A DNA stretch of 64,000 nucleotides from positions 930,001 to 994,000 of the forward strand of contig CANNER010000001.1 of NCBI GenBank assembly GCA_947503715.1, given 5' to 3'. Below the pieces are notes generated by a model, which worked only from the letters and a program-made list of their open reading frames with translations, was not told the origin of the DNA and did no database searches. Below are positions 37,402-46,520 of the stretch, piece by piece; positions within the stretch are counted from its first letter, which is position 1; each line of letters begins with the position of its first letter. Position numbers and translations under genes: made by a program. This DNA comes from an uncultured Caulobacterales bacterium (GTDB taxonomy: Bacteria; Pseudomonadota; Alphaproteobacteria; Caulobacterales; Maricaulaceae).

Positions 37402-37770
37402 TTAGAAACGTGAGGACGAGTCGTTATCACGGTCACCTTGCAGGGCGCGAAGGAGGTCAGCTTCGTTCATCTCAGTTTGTTTCGCATCACCGTGCTCAAG
37501 CGCCAAGACCGGTGCCTCTTCCTCTTCCGGAAGATCATCGTCTTGGATGACGCGCTGCAGACCAACAACAAGTGACTCGCGCAATTCGTCGAGTTCCAGT
37601 GTTTCGTCTGCGAGCTCACGTAGCGCAACAACAGGCGTTTTATCATTGTCGCGGTCAATTGTCAGCGGCGAACCGGAAGCAATATTACGCGAGCGATGGG
37701 ACGCCAGCAGGACGAGGTCAAAACGGTTCGGGACTTTTTCGACGCAATCTTCAACGGTAACGCGGGCCAT
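37402..37770 (-). CDS. rpoZ: RNA polymerase omega subunit
   Basis: 122 residues. The N-terminal omega fold is clear: [30 protein letters not shown], shown here in overlapping parts ([20 protein letters not shown]), followed by [11 protein letters not shown]. The C-terminal 50 residues are acidic and variable. Omega helps assemble and fold the beta-prime subunit and forms part of a ppGpp site in many proteobacteria, fitting its place next to rsh. Confidence 0.96.
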   Translation of the reverse strand: MARVTVEDCVEKVPNRFDLVLLASHRSRNIASGSPLTIDRDNDKTPVVALRELADETLELDELRESLVVGLQRVIQDDDLPEEEEAPVLALEHGDAKQTEMNEADLLRALQGDRDNDSSSRF

Positions 37771-37784
37771 GGTAACTCCAATAC

Positions 37785-37808
37785 AAAAAGGCCGCTATCA
37801 GAACGGCC
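37785..37808 (-). terminator. intrinsic terminator after folK
   Basis: On the minus strand GGCCG (37808-37804) pairs with CGGCC (37794-37790), with a 9-base loop and TTTTT (37789-37785) after it. It lies 51 bp downstream of the folK stop and just upstream of the rpoZ start, so rpoZ must have its own promoter close by or rely on leakage. Confidence 0.75.
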
Positions 37809-37858
37809 TGTCTATTCGGGCCGTCATTAGGCGGCATGTCGGTGAAAATCAACCGAAA

Positions 37859-38329
37859 TCACCAGTTGCCGAGATAGCGCATCTCGTCAATTTGCGCGCT
37901 CGGAAGCTTCGCTAAATCCCGCAACCAAACCGCGTCAATCTCAGAGAGTGGAAGCAGAACGAATGCGCGGTCCAGCATGCGCGGATGCGGGAGAATAAGC
38001 GCGTCAGTTTCCTGCACTGTGTTCCCAAACACCAGCAGGTCAAGATCCAGAGTCCGTGCTGCATTTCTGACGCTTCGGACGCGCCCCAGCTCCATCTCAA
38101 CAGACTGTAAAATCGACAAGAGCGTTTCGGCCTCACCCACAAACTCAACCTTCACCGTCGCATTGATATAATCCGGTTGACACGACCCCGCAGGCCAAGC
38201 GGGAGAGGACCAGAGGCTTGAGCGCGCCAGGAGTTCTACGCTATGCCCGTCCAACATATCCAAAGCCGTCAGAAATGTCTGTTTCGGATTGGACAAATTG
38301 GCACCGAATCCGATAAGAGCTTTCGTCAT
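37859..38329 (-). CDS. folK: 7,8-dihydro-6-hydroxymethylpterin pyrophosphokinase
   Basis: 156 residues. HPPK signatures are present: IGFGANLSNPKQTF at the N terminus, VRNAARTLDLDLLVFG with the Mg-binding DLD pair, and ILPHPRMLDRAFVLLPLSEI. It transfers pyrophosphate from ATP to the pterin in folate synthesis. The gene stands alone on the minus strand, divergent from the NYN gene. Confidence 0.96.
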   Translation of the reverse strand: MTKALIGFGANLSNPKQTFLTALDMLDGHSVELLARSSLWSSPAWPAGSCQPDYINATVKVEFVGEAETLLSILQSVEMELGRVRSVRNAARTLDLDLLVFGNTVQETDALILPHPRMLDRAFVLLPLSEIDAVWLRDLAKLPSAQIDEMRYLGNW

Positions 38330-38364
38330 ATTGCATACTCATTTTTATTTATGGACCGTAACAT

Positions 38365-38925
38365 ATGGCCTTCTATCCTGACGAACGCATTGCGCTTTTC
38401 ATTGATGGTGCAAATTTCTACTCCACCGGTAAATCACTCGATTTTGATATTGATTACAAGAAGATGCTGGAGCTTTTCAAAGGAAAAGGCCGCCTCATCC
38501 GCGCGAATTACTATACCGCCCTTCTGGAGCATGACGATTACTCTCCCATTCGCCCGCTCATCGATTGGTTGGATTACAATGGCTATCACGTCCTAACCAA
38601 ACCCGCCAAATCCTACACGGACCGCGAAGGCCGCAACCGGATTAAGGGCGATATGGATATCGAAATGACCGTCGATATGATCCAGATTGCAGATCACATT
38701 GACCATCTCATCCTCTGCACGGGTGACGGCGATTTCCGCGCCGCCGTGGAAGCCGTGCAGAAAAAAGGCACCCGTGTCTCTGTATTGTCCTCTATGAAAT
38801 CACGCCCCTCCATGCTGTCCGATGAACTCCGCCGCCAAGCCGATGCTGTCATCGAAGTCTCCGATATGGGCCAATTGATCGGCCGTCCGAAACGCGAATA
38901 CACGAACCACGACGACGATGAGTAA
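38365..38925 (+). CDS. NYN-domain (LabA/DUF88) putative nuclease
   Basis: 186 residues of the PIN-like NYN fold. Acidic residues likely to bind Mg are in FIDGANFY, GDMDIEMTVDM and CTGDGDF. NYN proteins are predicted or shown RNases. A basic C terminus (GRPKREYTNHDDDE has mixed charge) ends in an acidic tail. Position next to folK/rpoZ is shared by other alphaproteobacteria, but no function is established. The UDG gene begins inside its last codons (8-bp overlap). Confidence 0.9.
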   Translation: MAFYPDERIALFIDGANFYSTGKSLDFDIDYKKMLELFKGKGRLIRANYYTALLEHDDYSPIRPLIDWLDYNGYHVLTKPAKSYTDREGRNRIKGDMDIEMTVDMIQIADHIDHLILCTGDGDFRAAVEAVQKKGTRVSVLSSMKSRPSMLSDELRRQADAVIEVSDMGQLIGRPKREYTNHDDDE

Positions 38926-39565
38926 AAACAATATCAACGCCCCGTATAATTGCCGGAAATGTCCGCGGCTCGCGGCATTTATTGACGAGCAGAAAGAGAA
39001 ACTGCCGACATATTTTAACGGCCCCGTGCCGAATTTCTTCTCACCTGACCCTAAACTCATGGTCATCGGCCTCGCGCCGGGATTGCACGGTGCGAATCAA
39101 ACGGGACGACCCTTCACGGGTGATTGGGCGGGTGACCTCCTCTATGCCGCGATGAAAGAATATGGCTTCGCCAAGGGCGAGTATGACAAAGTTGCGGATG
39201 ACGGGTTGGAGCTCGTCAACGCGGTCATCACCAATGCCGTCCGCTGCGTCCCGCCGCAAAACAAACCCGTCGGCGCGGAGATCAACACCTGCCGCGAACA
39301 TTTCCTCAAACCTCAACTCAACGCCCTGCCCGAGCTGAAAGTCATGCTCTGCCTCGGCAAGATCAGCCATGACAGCACGGCGCGGGCTCTGGGCTTAAAA
39401 CTCTCAACGCATAAGTTCGGACATGGAACAGAATATGCAGATTGGTCAGGGCGAACGCTCCTCTCCAGCTATCACTGCTCCCGCTATAACACGAACACGA
39501 AGCGCCTGACGGAAGAGATGTTTTTCGACATTTTCGCACGGGCACGGGAGTTGTGTGACAAGTAG
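38918..39565 (+). CDS. family 5 (UDGb) uracil-DNA glycosylase
   Basis: 215 residues. The UDGb motif GLAPGLHGANQTGRPFTGD (active-site region, no catalytic Asp as expected for family 5) is intact, and the later active-site loop is SYHCSRYNTNT with cysteine in place of the more usual proline. Four cysteines fit a [4Fe-4S] cluster: CRKC near the N terminus, RCVPP and TCREH. It removes uracil, hypoxanthine and related bases from DNA. Overlap with the NYN gene suggests co-translation. Confidence 0.92.
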   Translation: MSKNNINAPYNCRKCPRLAAFIDEQKEKLPTYFNGPVPNFFSPDPKLMVIGLAPGLHGANQTGRPFTGDWAGDLLYAAMKEYGFAKGEYDKVADDGLELVNAVITNAVRCVPPQNKPVGAEINTCREHFLKPQLNALPELKVMLCLGKISHDSTARALGLKLSTHKFGHGTEYADWSGRTLLSSYHCSRYNTNTKRLTEEMFFDIFARARELCDK

Positions 39566-39577
39566 GAAAGTGTGTTC

Positions 39578-39586
39578 TTATCCACA
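39578..39586 (+). promoter_or_regulatory. isolated DnaA-box sequence
   Basis: TTATCCACA is a perfect match to the DnaA box. It lies in the 46-bp gap between the convergent UDG and smpB genes, flanked by AGTGT/ACACT arms (39569 and 39597 region). A single box in such a gap is not an origin; a DnaA titration or regulatory site is possible, and chance is not excluded. Confidence 0.3.
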
Positions 39587-39611
39587 ATGGGACAATCAAC
39601 ACTGGAAACGC

Positions 39612-40106
39612 CTAACCTTTCTCCCGCATCAAACGCGCTTTTTGTTTTTGCCAATCGCGTTTCTTCTGCGTGTCACGTTTATCGTAATTCTGCTTACCTG
39701 TCACCGAAGCGATCAGGACCTTAGCCTGTCCGCGTTCGTTGAAATAGAGCTTTAGTGCGACGATCGTGCGGCCTTTACGCTGCGTTTCACCAATCAAATT
39801 ATTGATCTGCTTGCGCTTCAATAGCAACTTCCGCGGACGTGTCGGCAGGTGGTTGAACTGGCTGGCGGGCGCGTAGATCGGAATATTCGCGTTGACGAGA
39901 TAGGCTTCATTACCTTCGACGGACACGTAGCTTTCGGCGATATTGGCTTTGCCCATCCGCAGGGCTTTGACCTCTGTCCCGACGAGCTGGATACCCGCCT
40001 CTATCGTGTCCTCGACGGCATAGTCATAGCGGGCCTTGCGGTTTTCCGCGATCACCGTGTCGTTGACACCCGCCTTCTTCTTTCTGCCGCCATGCTTGCT
40101 GGACAT
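39612..40106 (-). CDS. smpB: SsrA-binding protein SmpB
   Basis: 164 residues. Family motifs: [36 protein letters not shown] in overlapping parts ([17 protein letters not shown]), RPRKLLLKR and the basic C-terminal tail [14 protein letters not shown] that reads the empty mRNA channel. SmpB brings tmRNA to stalled ribosomes. No tmRNA gene is seen in the window. The start is 2 bp from the dapA stop. Confidence 0.97.
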   Translation of the reverse strand: MSSKHGGRKKKAGVNDTVIAENRKARYDYAVEDTIEAGIQLVGTEVKALRMGKANIAESYVSVEGNEAYLVNANIPIYAPASQFNHLPTRPRKLLLKRKQINNLIGETQRKGRTIVALKLYFNERGQAKVLIASVTGKQNYDKRDTQKKRDWQKQKARLMREKG

Positions 40107-40108
40107 GT

Positions 40109-40984
40109 CTAGTAAGTGACTCCCGCTTGCGCCATGGCCGCTTTAACGATCTCTTTCGTGGTCTCGCGGCATTCCGTAATCGGCAGGCGGACCGTGGGTT
40201 CCATCTTGCCCATGAGGGACAGCGCATATTTTGCAGGGCCCGGACTCGGGTCGACGAAGAGATCTTTGTGCAGACGATCTAGCTTGGCATTCATCTCACG
40301 CGCCTTGGCATATTCGCCCGCAAGAAGTGCATTGTGAAAATCGGCATAAGCTTTTGGCGCGATATTCGAGCCGACAGAAATAGTGCCTTTCCCGCCATGC
40401 GCAGAATGCCCGAGCGAAGTCGGATCATCACCTGACAATTGAATGAAATCCTCACCACAACGAACGGTCAATCCCGCTACACGCTCGACCTCACCGGTTG
40501 CGTCTTTACACCCAATCACAGTTGGAAGTTTGGACAGACGCTCCATCGTGTCCTGCGTGATATCGACAATGCTTCGGCCGGGGATATTGTAAACAACAAT
40601 CGGAATATCAACGGCTTCTGAAATCGCTTTGAAGTGCTGATAGATACCCTCTTGGCTCGGCTTGTTGTAATAAGGCGTCACGACGAGAGCCGCATCCGCG
40701 CCCATATCCTTGGCATGTTGCGCATATTTGATGGAGACGCGTGTTTCATTCGAGCCTGCGCCTGCCACAACAGGCACGCGGCCATTGGCGGCCTCTGCAC
40801 AGAGACGGATGACGCGTTGATGTTCCGCATCGGTGAGTGTCGCGCTTTCGCCCGTTGTCCCGCAGGGAACGAGGCCATGCGTGCCGGATGCAATTTGCCA
40901 TTCGACAAAATCCTGAAATGCCTGCTCATCCAATCCGCCATCTTTAAATGGCGTGACGAGCGCTGTAATCGACCCTTTAATCAT
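40109..40984 (-). CDS. dapA: 4-hydroxy-tetrahydrodipicolinate synthase
   Basis: 291 residues of a TIM-barrel class I aldolase. The N-terminal [25 protein letters not shown], the Tyr motif VVYNIPGRS and the Schiff-base lysine in [10 protein letters not shown] are all present. It condenses pyruvate with aspartate semialdehyde, the first step to diaminopimelate and lysine. It is divergent from the lytic transglycosylase gene; DAP links the two through the cell wall. Confidence 0.97.
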   Translation of the reverse strand: MIKGSITALVTPFKDGGLDEQAFQDFVEWQIASGTHGLVPCGTTGESATLTDAEHQRVIRLCAEAANGRVPVVAGAGSNETRVSIKYAQHAKDMGADAALVVTPYYNKPSQEGIYQHFKAISEAVDIPIVVYNIPGRSIVDITQDTMERLSKLPTVIGCKDATGEVERVAGLTVRCGEDFIQLSGDDPTSLGHSAHGGKGTISVGSNIAPKAYADFHNALLAGEYAKAREMNAKLDRLHKDLFVDPSPGPAKYALSLMGKMEPTVRLPITECRETTKEIVKAAMAQAGVTY

Positions 40985-41110
40985 GTTTGTCTTTCGTGGT
41001 TTTCTGTGTAGGCCCGTATCAGCGCCTGATAACGCTGTTTCGGTAAGTGATTCAAGATACGGTTTATAACGTCTCTGCGATGTGGAACCCGATTAGTCAT
41101 AGGAAAGTCC

Positions 41111-43180
41111 ATGTGGGAAAAAAAAGACAGAAAACGGACTGCAATTGCGGCAATTTCTAGCGTGATTTTAGCCCTTGCGGTTTCAGGACCTGTTTCAGCC
41201 TCCATTCCCTCACCCCGTTTGAAACCTGCGCCCGCTTCTCTTTCGACCTATCTCACACCCAATGATGCAACATTATTCCGCCAGGGTTTGGCCGCGGCGC
41301 GTGCAGATCGTTGGTCAGAGGTGGCGCGCGTGATTTCCCGCCTCAACGATCCGGTCGCCAAAGATACATTACGCTGGGTCAGGGCGGCACGGGACCGGAA
41401 TGCTCCGCTCGACACGCTTGAATATGTTCACAAGAATATGGCGGATTGGCCGCGCCTTGTCGCAGTTCGTGCCGAAGCCGAGCGCCGGATGTTTGACGAA
41501 ACTTGGTCAGCCCCGAAGATCATGGGCTGGTTCGGGCGGACGGAACCCGTTTCAGGTGAAGGCCGCATTGCACTCGCCGGGGCACATTACGCGCTCGGGA
41601 ATACCGCCTTGGGCGACAAATATCTTCAACTCGGTTGGCGCGAAAGCCGCCTGACGCGGGATCGGCAGAAAACGGTGTTTGGAAAATATAAGAGCAAGCT
41701 CACCAAAGAAGACCATGCAGCGCGGGCGGATCATCTGATTTGGCTCGGCACGCGACATTACGCGAAAGCGAATGCCCTGCTCTCTCACATGGGACGAAAT
41801 GATCGGGCCCTGATGAATGCGCGGATGAAATTGCACCGAAATGCCTCGGGCATGGATGCCGCTATTCGCGCCGTGCCGAATAGTCTGCAATCGGACCCCG
41901 GACTGGTCTATGAGCGCGCGCGCTGGCGGCGGCGGAAGAAAACGAAAACATACGCTCTGCCCGTCTATCTGTCAGTCCGCGAAGCGCCTCAGTCAGAGCT
42001 CGGCAAGAAAGCCATGTGGCGTGAGAAAAAGATCATGACATATTGGGCGATCAAAGAGCGTAAGATGGAGGAAGCCTATCAGCTGACCCTGCATCACGGA
42101 TTTGATGGCGGGACAGAATTTGCAGAAGCGGAATTTCTGGCGGGTTGGTTAGCCCTCACGGAATTGCGAGACCCGGATCGCGCCATTCGGCATTTTACGC
42201 GGCTGCGCGACGGTGTGGGCTCCCCGATTTCCCTGGCACGTGCTAATTACTGGTTGGGTCGTGCACACGAAGCGACGCCGGACGGGTATCAAGACGGGCA
42301 GCAGGACCTGCATTATCTCGAAGCCGCGCAATATCCGAACACTTATTACGGTATGCTCGCAGGCTTGGAAGTTCAGGGTGCGACGCATCGCGTAACCCTG
42401 CCCGCCGAATTCGTCTCGGAAGCGTCCAAAATCGAATTTCAGGCCGACAATCGCGTGAGAGCACTGCATCTGCTCGGCGAAGCGGGCGAGGAACGTCTCT
42501 TCTCGCAACTTGCCTATCATCTGGATGATGACGTAGATGTCTTGGACAAGCTCTCACTTCTGTCTGATCTGTCCGAAGATTACGGCTTCATGCGGCCCTC
42601 CTTGCGCGCTGCGAAACAGGCGGGACGGTTCCAATCCATGTTGACGGAAAGCGGTTATCCGAAGGTCTCGTCGATTGACGCCCTGCCCGTTGACACATTC
42701 GAACACGCCTTCGTTTATGCGATTGCGAGACAGGAGTCTGAATTTGCGCCGAATGCAGTCAGTTCCGCCCGCGCTTACGGCATGATGCAGATGATTGACC
42801 CGACGGCGAAGGCGACGGCGCGGAAGCACCGGATTAAATATAGCCGTGACCGCTTGGCGTCTGACGGGGATTACGCCGCGAAGATGGGGGCGCTGCATCT
42901 TAACGATCTGCTCGATCGCTGGGACGGGTCCTATATTCTCGCCGCCGTCAGCTATAATGCCGGACCGCACCGCGCGAAGACATGGATTAAAGATTACGGA
43001 GACCCGCGCAGCGGTCAGGTCGACCCGATTGATTGGGTCGAGAAAATCCCCTTCTCCGAGACACGAAATTACGTCCAGCGCGTGTTGGAAAATATGCAGG
43101 TTTACCGCGCAAGACTGGATAATAATTCGGCGCCGAACCAATTAGAACGTGATCTACGGATTGGGCAGCAGGGCTACTGA
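41111..43180 (+). CDS. soluble lytic murein transglycosylase (Slt family)
   Basis: 689 residues. A signal peptide (IAAISSVILALAVSGPVSA) leads into a long helical superhelix (about 45-500) like the U-shaped domain of Slt70, and a C-terminal SLT domain. The catalytic glutamate is E542 in ARQESEF, with YGMMQM and VSYNAGPHRAKTW following. It cuts MurNAc-GlcNAc bonds to 1,6-anhydro products, the substrates recycled through AnmK. The 126-bp gap upstream is shared with divergent dapA. Confidence 0.94.
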   Translation: MWEKKDRKRTAIAAISSVILALAVSGPVSASIPSPRLKPAPASLSTYLTPNDATLFRQGLAAARADRWSEVARVISRLNDPVAKDTLRWVRAARDRNAPLDTLEYVHKNMADWPRLVAVRAEAERRMFDETWSAPKIMGWFGRTEPVSGEGRIALAGAHYALGNTALGDKYLQLGWRESRLTRDRQKTVFGKYKSKLTKEDHAARADHLIWLGTRHYAKANALLSHMGRNDRALMNARMKLHRNASGMDAAIRAVPNSLQSDPGLVYERARWRRRKKTKTYALPVYLSVREAPQSELGKKAMWREKKIMTYWAIKERKMEEAYQLTLHHGFDGGTEFAEAEFLAGWLALTELRDPDRAIRHFTRLRDGVGSPISLARANYWLGRAHEATPDGYQDGQQDLHYLEAAQYPNTYYGMLAGLEVQGATHRVTLPAEFVSEASKIEFQADNRVRALHLLGEAGEERLFSQLAYHLDDDVDVLDKLSLLSDLSEDYGFMRPSLRAAKQAGRFQSMLTESGYPKVSSIDALPVDTFEHAFVYAIARQESEFAPNAVSSARAYGMMQMIDPTAKATARKHRIKYSRDRLASDGDYAAKMGALHLNDLLDRWDGSYILAAVSYNAGPHRAKTWIKDYGDPRSGQVDPIDWVEKIPFSETRNYVQRVLENMQVYRARLDNNSAPNQLERDLRIGQQGY

Positions 43181-43337
43181 CCGCGACAGACTGACTTAGC
43201 TCTGCAGCCCGCGCTTGCTTTCATCTGTAAAAATCGTCGAAGTCTCTTGACGAGAAGCTGCGTTCCGTCTTTGTTCGCAACTCGACATCAGGGGATGAGA
43301 TTGTGAGTAATTCTGTGGATAGAGATATGGGTGCGAC

Positions 43338-45542
43338 GTGCCGCCTCTAGCCTCGCACAGTCATATCCGTGCCGAACAGAGACGCTATCGCCGCGCGCGA
43401 TCCGGCACAGCATGGTCGGTGAAGGATTTGCCGCAATTCTATTACCATAAGAATTTCAGCGGGTTGCTGGAGTCTATTGAGGCGAGCTTTGCCGAACTTC
43501 TCGGCGAGTCGGATAGTGCCTTCATCAATGATTTCCGCGATCTACCCTTTCCCGCCCAATGCGCCTATGTCCGTCTCTGCAGCCGCAAGGGCCGCGTATT
43601 CCATGTGGATAAATTCGATTATAATGAGATTGATAACCTGCTGGACCAATATGTTCTGCTGCGCGAACGCGGTTTTACGCAGCCGGTTAGCCGCAGTCAT
43701 TTCCGCGACTATCTCAATACACTCTGCAAGCCCGACCTGACGGTTCTGCTGTCGGATCATGTTTGCGAGACGGAGTATAAGAAGTCTTGGAAAAAGGCGC
43801 AGATGGTCGAGGTCGGGCTGAACAAGGTCGATTTCGACGACCTCACGATCGCGGACACCACCCTCGTCCAAGGCAGAACGGACTGTCTTGACTACCTCCT
43901 CTACCTCTATTTCGGCAAGATTGAGCAGAGTTTGCAGAGCCTGACCCTGCGCGATCTGGGCCTTGTGAAACTGCCGAAAAATGAGGGGCAATACGGGACG
44001 CGGTTTAACTGTCAGGACACAGCCAAAACCGCCTTTTTCTATGCCCGCGGATTGCAAAGTTTCCGCAATGAGGATGGCCCCGCCATAGACTCGCTCGTCC
44101 GATCCATCACGGAATGGCCGGACCCGCTCTGCCATCAGAGCACGGGCGACCGCGATAAGCTGCTGCAAAAACTGGGCGGGTTGTCGGAACGGCGCGGAGA
44201 TCTGGAGACCGCACTCACCGTCTATGCGCGGTCCGATACGCCGCGCTGTAACGAACGCGTGGTGCGTCTGCGCTATAAACAGGGTGACAAGGATTGGGTG
44301 AAATCACGGCTGGAAGCGATGATTGAAAATCCTGCGTCTGATGAGGAACACGCCTTCGCGCAGGATTTCTACGCGCGGAAGTTCAAGAAAAAGCGCACCT
44401 CCACCGTCACAGACATTCTGCGCGGGGCGGAGACGCTGGAACTGGACGAGGCCTTCCGCAACCAGCCTGAACGCGCCGCCATGCGTCATTTCAAGGATCA
44501 GGGCCTCATCTGTTTCCGAACCGAGAACCGCCCGTGGCGAAATCTGTTTGGCCTGCTGTTCTGGGATGAACTATTTGAAGTCGATTCTCCCCGACGGATG
44601 CCAGCCGCGTTGAAAGCCGGCACATTCTACGATGAAAATACGGATGCGATTGAAGCCAAGCTGGCTGATCTCGACACACCACATCTCGTCATGATTAAAC
44701 TGCTCAAAACGCTGACAGTCCATTTCGGCGAGAATCAGAGCCTCGTCCATTGGGGATCGAAATCACTCGACCGCGTTCAGGCCATGGTGGAACATGCGCC
44801 AAAGGGTGCAATAGCCCATATGCTCCGCCTCATGGCGCAGGATTGGCGCGGGACGAAGGACGGCTTTCCCGATCTGATGGTAGTGGAGGACGGCGTTGCG
44901 CGGTTTATCGAAATCAAGGCGACGGGCGATGTTATCCGTAGAAACCAACTCACACGGCTGCGCCAGCTTCGCGCGGCGGGTTTCCGCGCGGATATTTTGC
45001 AAGTCATGTGGAAAGTCGATCCGGACCAGACTTATGTCGTCGTGGATGTCGAGACAACGGGTGGTCGCCCCGGTCTGCACCGCGTTACGGAAATCGGCGC
45101 TGTGAAAATGAAGGGCGGCGAGGTCATTGATGAATGGTCATCCCTCATTAATCCGCAGCGTTCTATCCCCGCCAATATCACGCGCATCACGGGTATCACA
45201 AATGACATGGTCGCCGACGCCCCCGTCTTTGCGCAAGTCGCGGAAAGCTTCGCCGCGTTTATGGGCGACGCCATTTTCGCCGCGCATAATGTCAATTTCG
45301 ATTACGGATTTATTAGCGCGGAATTCCAGATGGTGGACCGCCACTTCCGCCATCCGAAAATATGCACCTGTTCCTCCATGCGGAAGCTCTATCCGGGCTA
45401 TAAATCCTACTCGCTCAAAAACCTCTGCCGTGAATTTCACATCGACCTGACCAGCCACCATCGCGCGCTTTGCGATGCGCAGGCGGCGGCGGAACTATTG
45501 AAACTCGTCAATGAAAAGCGAATTGAAGAGGATTGCGCCTAA
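43338..45542 (+). CDS. FAN1-like VRR-NUC nuclease fused to a DnaQ-type DEDDh exonuclease
   Basis: 734 residues. The N-terminal part has the bacterial FAN1 layout: LPQFYYHKNFSGLLESI and RLCSRKGRVFHVD, a helical TPR-like middle, and a VRR-NUC nuclease with PD-(D/E)xK residues D512, E525 and K527 (FPDLMVV, FIEIKATGD) followed by NQLTRLRQLRAAG. The C-terminal about 170 residues are a DEDDh 3'-5' exonuclease: D570/E572 (VVDVETTGG), D655 (NVNFDYGF), H708 and D713 (HHRALCD). FAN1 cuts flaps and interstrand cross-link intermediates; the fused exonuclease could trim the ends. Start GTG 43338 is weakly supported. Confidence 0.88.
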   Translation: MPPLASHSHIRAEQRRYRRARSGTAWSVKDLPQFYYHKNFSGLLESIEASFAELLGESDSAFINDFRDLPFPAQCAYVRLCSRKGRVFHVDKFDYNEIDNLLDQYVLLRERGFTQPVSRSHFRDYLNTLCKPDLTVLLSDHVCETEYKKSWKKAQMVEVGLNKVDFDDLTIADTTLVQGRTDCLDYLLYLYFGKIEQSLQSLTLRDLGLVKLPKNEGQYGTRFNCQDTAKTAFFYARGLQSFRNEDGPAIDSLVRSITEWPDPLCHQSTGDRDKLLQKLGGLSERRGDLETALTVYARSDTPRCNERVVRLRYKQGDKDWVKSRLEAMIENPASDEEHAFAQDFYARKFKKKRTSTVTDILRGAETLELDEAFRNQPERAAMRHFKDQGLICFRTENRPWRNLFGLLFWDELFEVDSPRRMPAALKAGTFYDENTDAIEAKLADLDTPHLVMIKLLKTLTVHFGENQSLVHWGSKSLDRVQAMVEHAPKGAIAHMLRLMAQDWRGTKDGFPDLMVVEDGVARFIEIKATGDVIRRNQLTRLRQLRAAGFRADILQVMWKVDPDQTYVVVDVETTGGRPGLHRVTEIGAVKMKGGEVIDEWSSLINPQRSIPANITRITGITNDMVADAPVFAQVAESFAAFMGDAIFAAHNVNFDYGFISAEFQMVDRHFRHPKICTCSSMRKLYPGYKSYSLKNLCREFHIDLTSHHRALCDAQAAAELLKLVNEKRIEEDCA

Positions 45543-45605
45543 GCCTTTCACACGCCCCTTGAGTGTGCCAAAAGATGCACGACTCTTTTCGTTCGGGACA
45601 AATCG

Positions 45606-46520
45606 TTGGCCATACCCCTCACACAGAATTCGATTGAAGACAGCGTCGTAACCATGCGTCGGTTGATCGAGGCAAGACTTTCGGATGTCGTGCCCTCCGG
45701 ACAGACTTGGCCCGCTCGATTGCATGAAGCGCAACGCCACGCCCTGCTCTCCCCCGGCAAGCGGTTCCGCCCGCTCCTCTGTGTGTTCATCGCCCAAGGC
45801 GGCGGCGCGGAAACTAGCGCGCTGCTGGATGCGGCGATCTCGACGGGCTGTGTCGCGGAAATGGTCCATGCAGCCTCACTCATTCTCGACGACTTGCCCT
45901 GTATGGATGATGCGGAATTGCGCAGAAACCAACCCACAACGCATATTGCTTTTGATGAAAGCACGGCGATCCTGTCCGCGACGGCCTTGCTCAACCGCGC
46001 GTTCGGCGTACTTTCGCGATTGGATGCCGTCACGCCGGAAGCCCGCGTCGAGATGATCGACCTGCTGTCTTACGCCGTCGGGTCCAAAGGCCTCATCGCC
46101 GGACAAATGGCCGACCTCGCCAATACGGACCAAAGCGCGAGCATTGCCGAGATTGAACGGTTGAACACATTGAAGACGGGCGCATTGTTCGATTTCAGCG
46201 TTGAGTCCGCGGCCATACTCTCCGGCATGCACGCCTCGCAACGCGCGGCGTTGAAAGACTTTTCCTATCATCTCGGCCTCGCTTTCCAGTTGCTGGATGA
46301 TGTGAAGGACTCGGTCATGAGTGATGACGAAGCCGAGAAATCTGTGGGCCGCGATATTGGCAAGGCGACCATTCTGGCTGTGGCGGGATCAGAAGCATCC
46401 AAAGCAAAATTGAACGACTATCTCGCCTCTGCCAAAGCCGCGCTGAAACGCGCGGAATTGAGTAATCTCGACACGCTGACCGCTATTCTGGACCATCAGT
46501 TTGCCTTTCTCCGCGCCTGA
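45606..46520 (+). CDS. crtE: geranylgeranyl diphosphate synthase, CrtE type
   Basis: 304 residues of the trans-isoprenyl diphosphate synthase family. The first aspartate-rich motif is D95-D102 (DDLPCMDD) and the second is D231, D232 and D235 (LLDDVKD). The stretch VHAASLILDDLPCMDD closely resembles CrtE of carotenoid producers rather than housekeeping IspA, and the neighbours crtW and crtZ support GGPP supply for carotenoids; FPP synthesis is the alternative. Start TTG 45606 has GGGA upstream. The ABC ATPase gene overlaps its 3' end by 20 bp. Confidence 0.82.
   Translation: MAIPLTQNSIEDSVVTMRRLIEARLSDVVPSGQTWPARLHEAQRHALLSPGKRFRPLLCVFIAQGGGAETSALLDAAISTGCVAEMVHAASLILDDLPCMDDAELRRNQPTTHIAFDESTAILSATALLNRAFGVLSRLDAVTPEARVEMIDLLSYAVGSKGLIAGQMADLANTDQSASIAEIERLNTLKTGALFDFSVESAAILSGMHASQRAALKDFSYHLGLAFQLLDDVKDSVMSDDEAEKSVGRDIGKATILAVAGSEASKAKLNDYLASAKAALKRAELSNLDTLTAILDHQFAFLRA

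Noticed and set aside
39566..39611. Replication origin at the DnaA box
   Set aside because: Only one box, no A+T-rich unwinding element, and no dnaA, hemE, parAB or gidA genes around.
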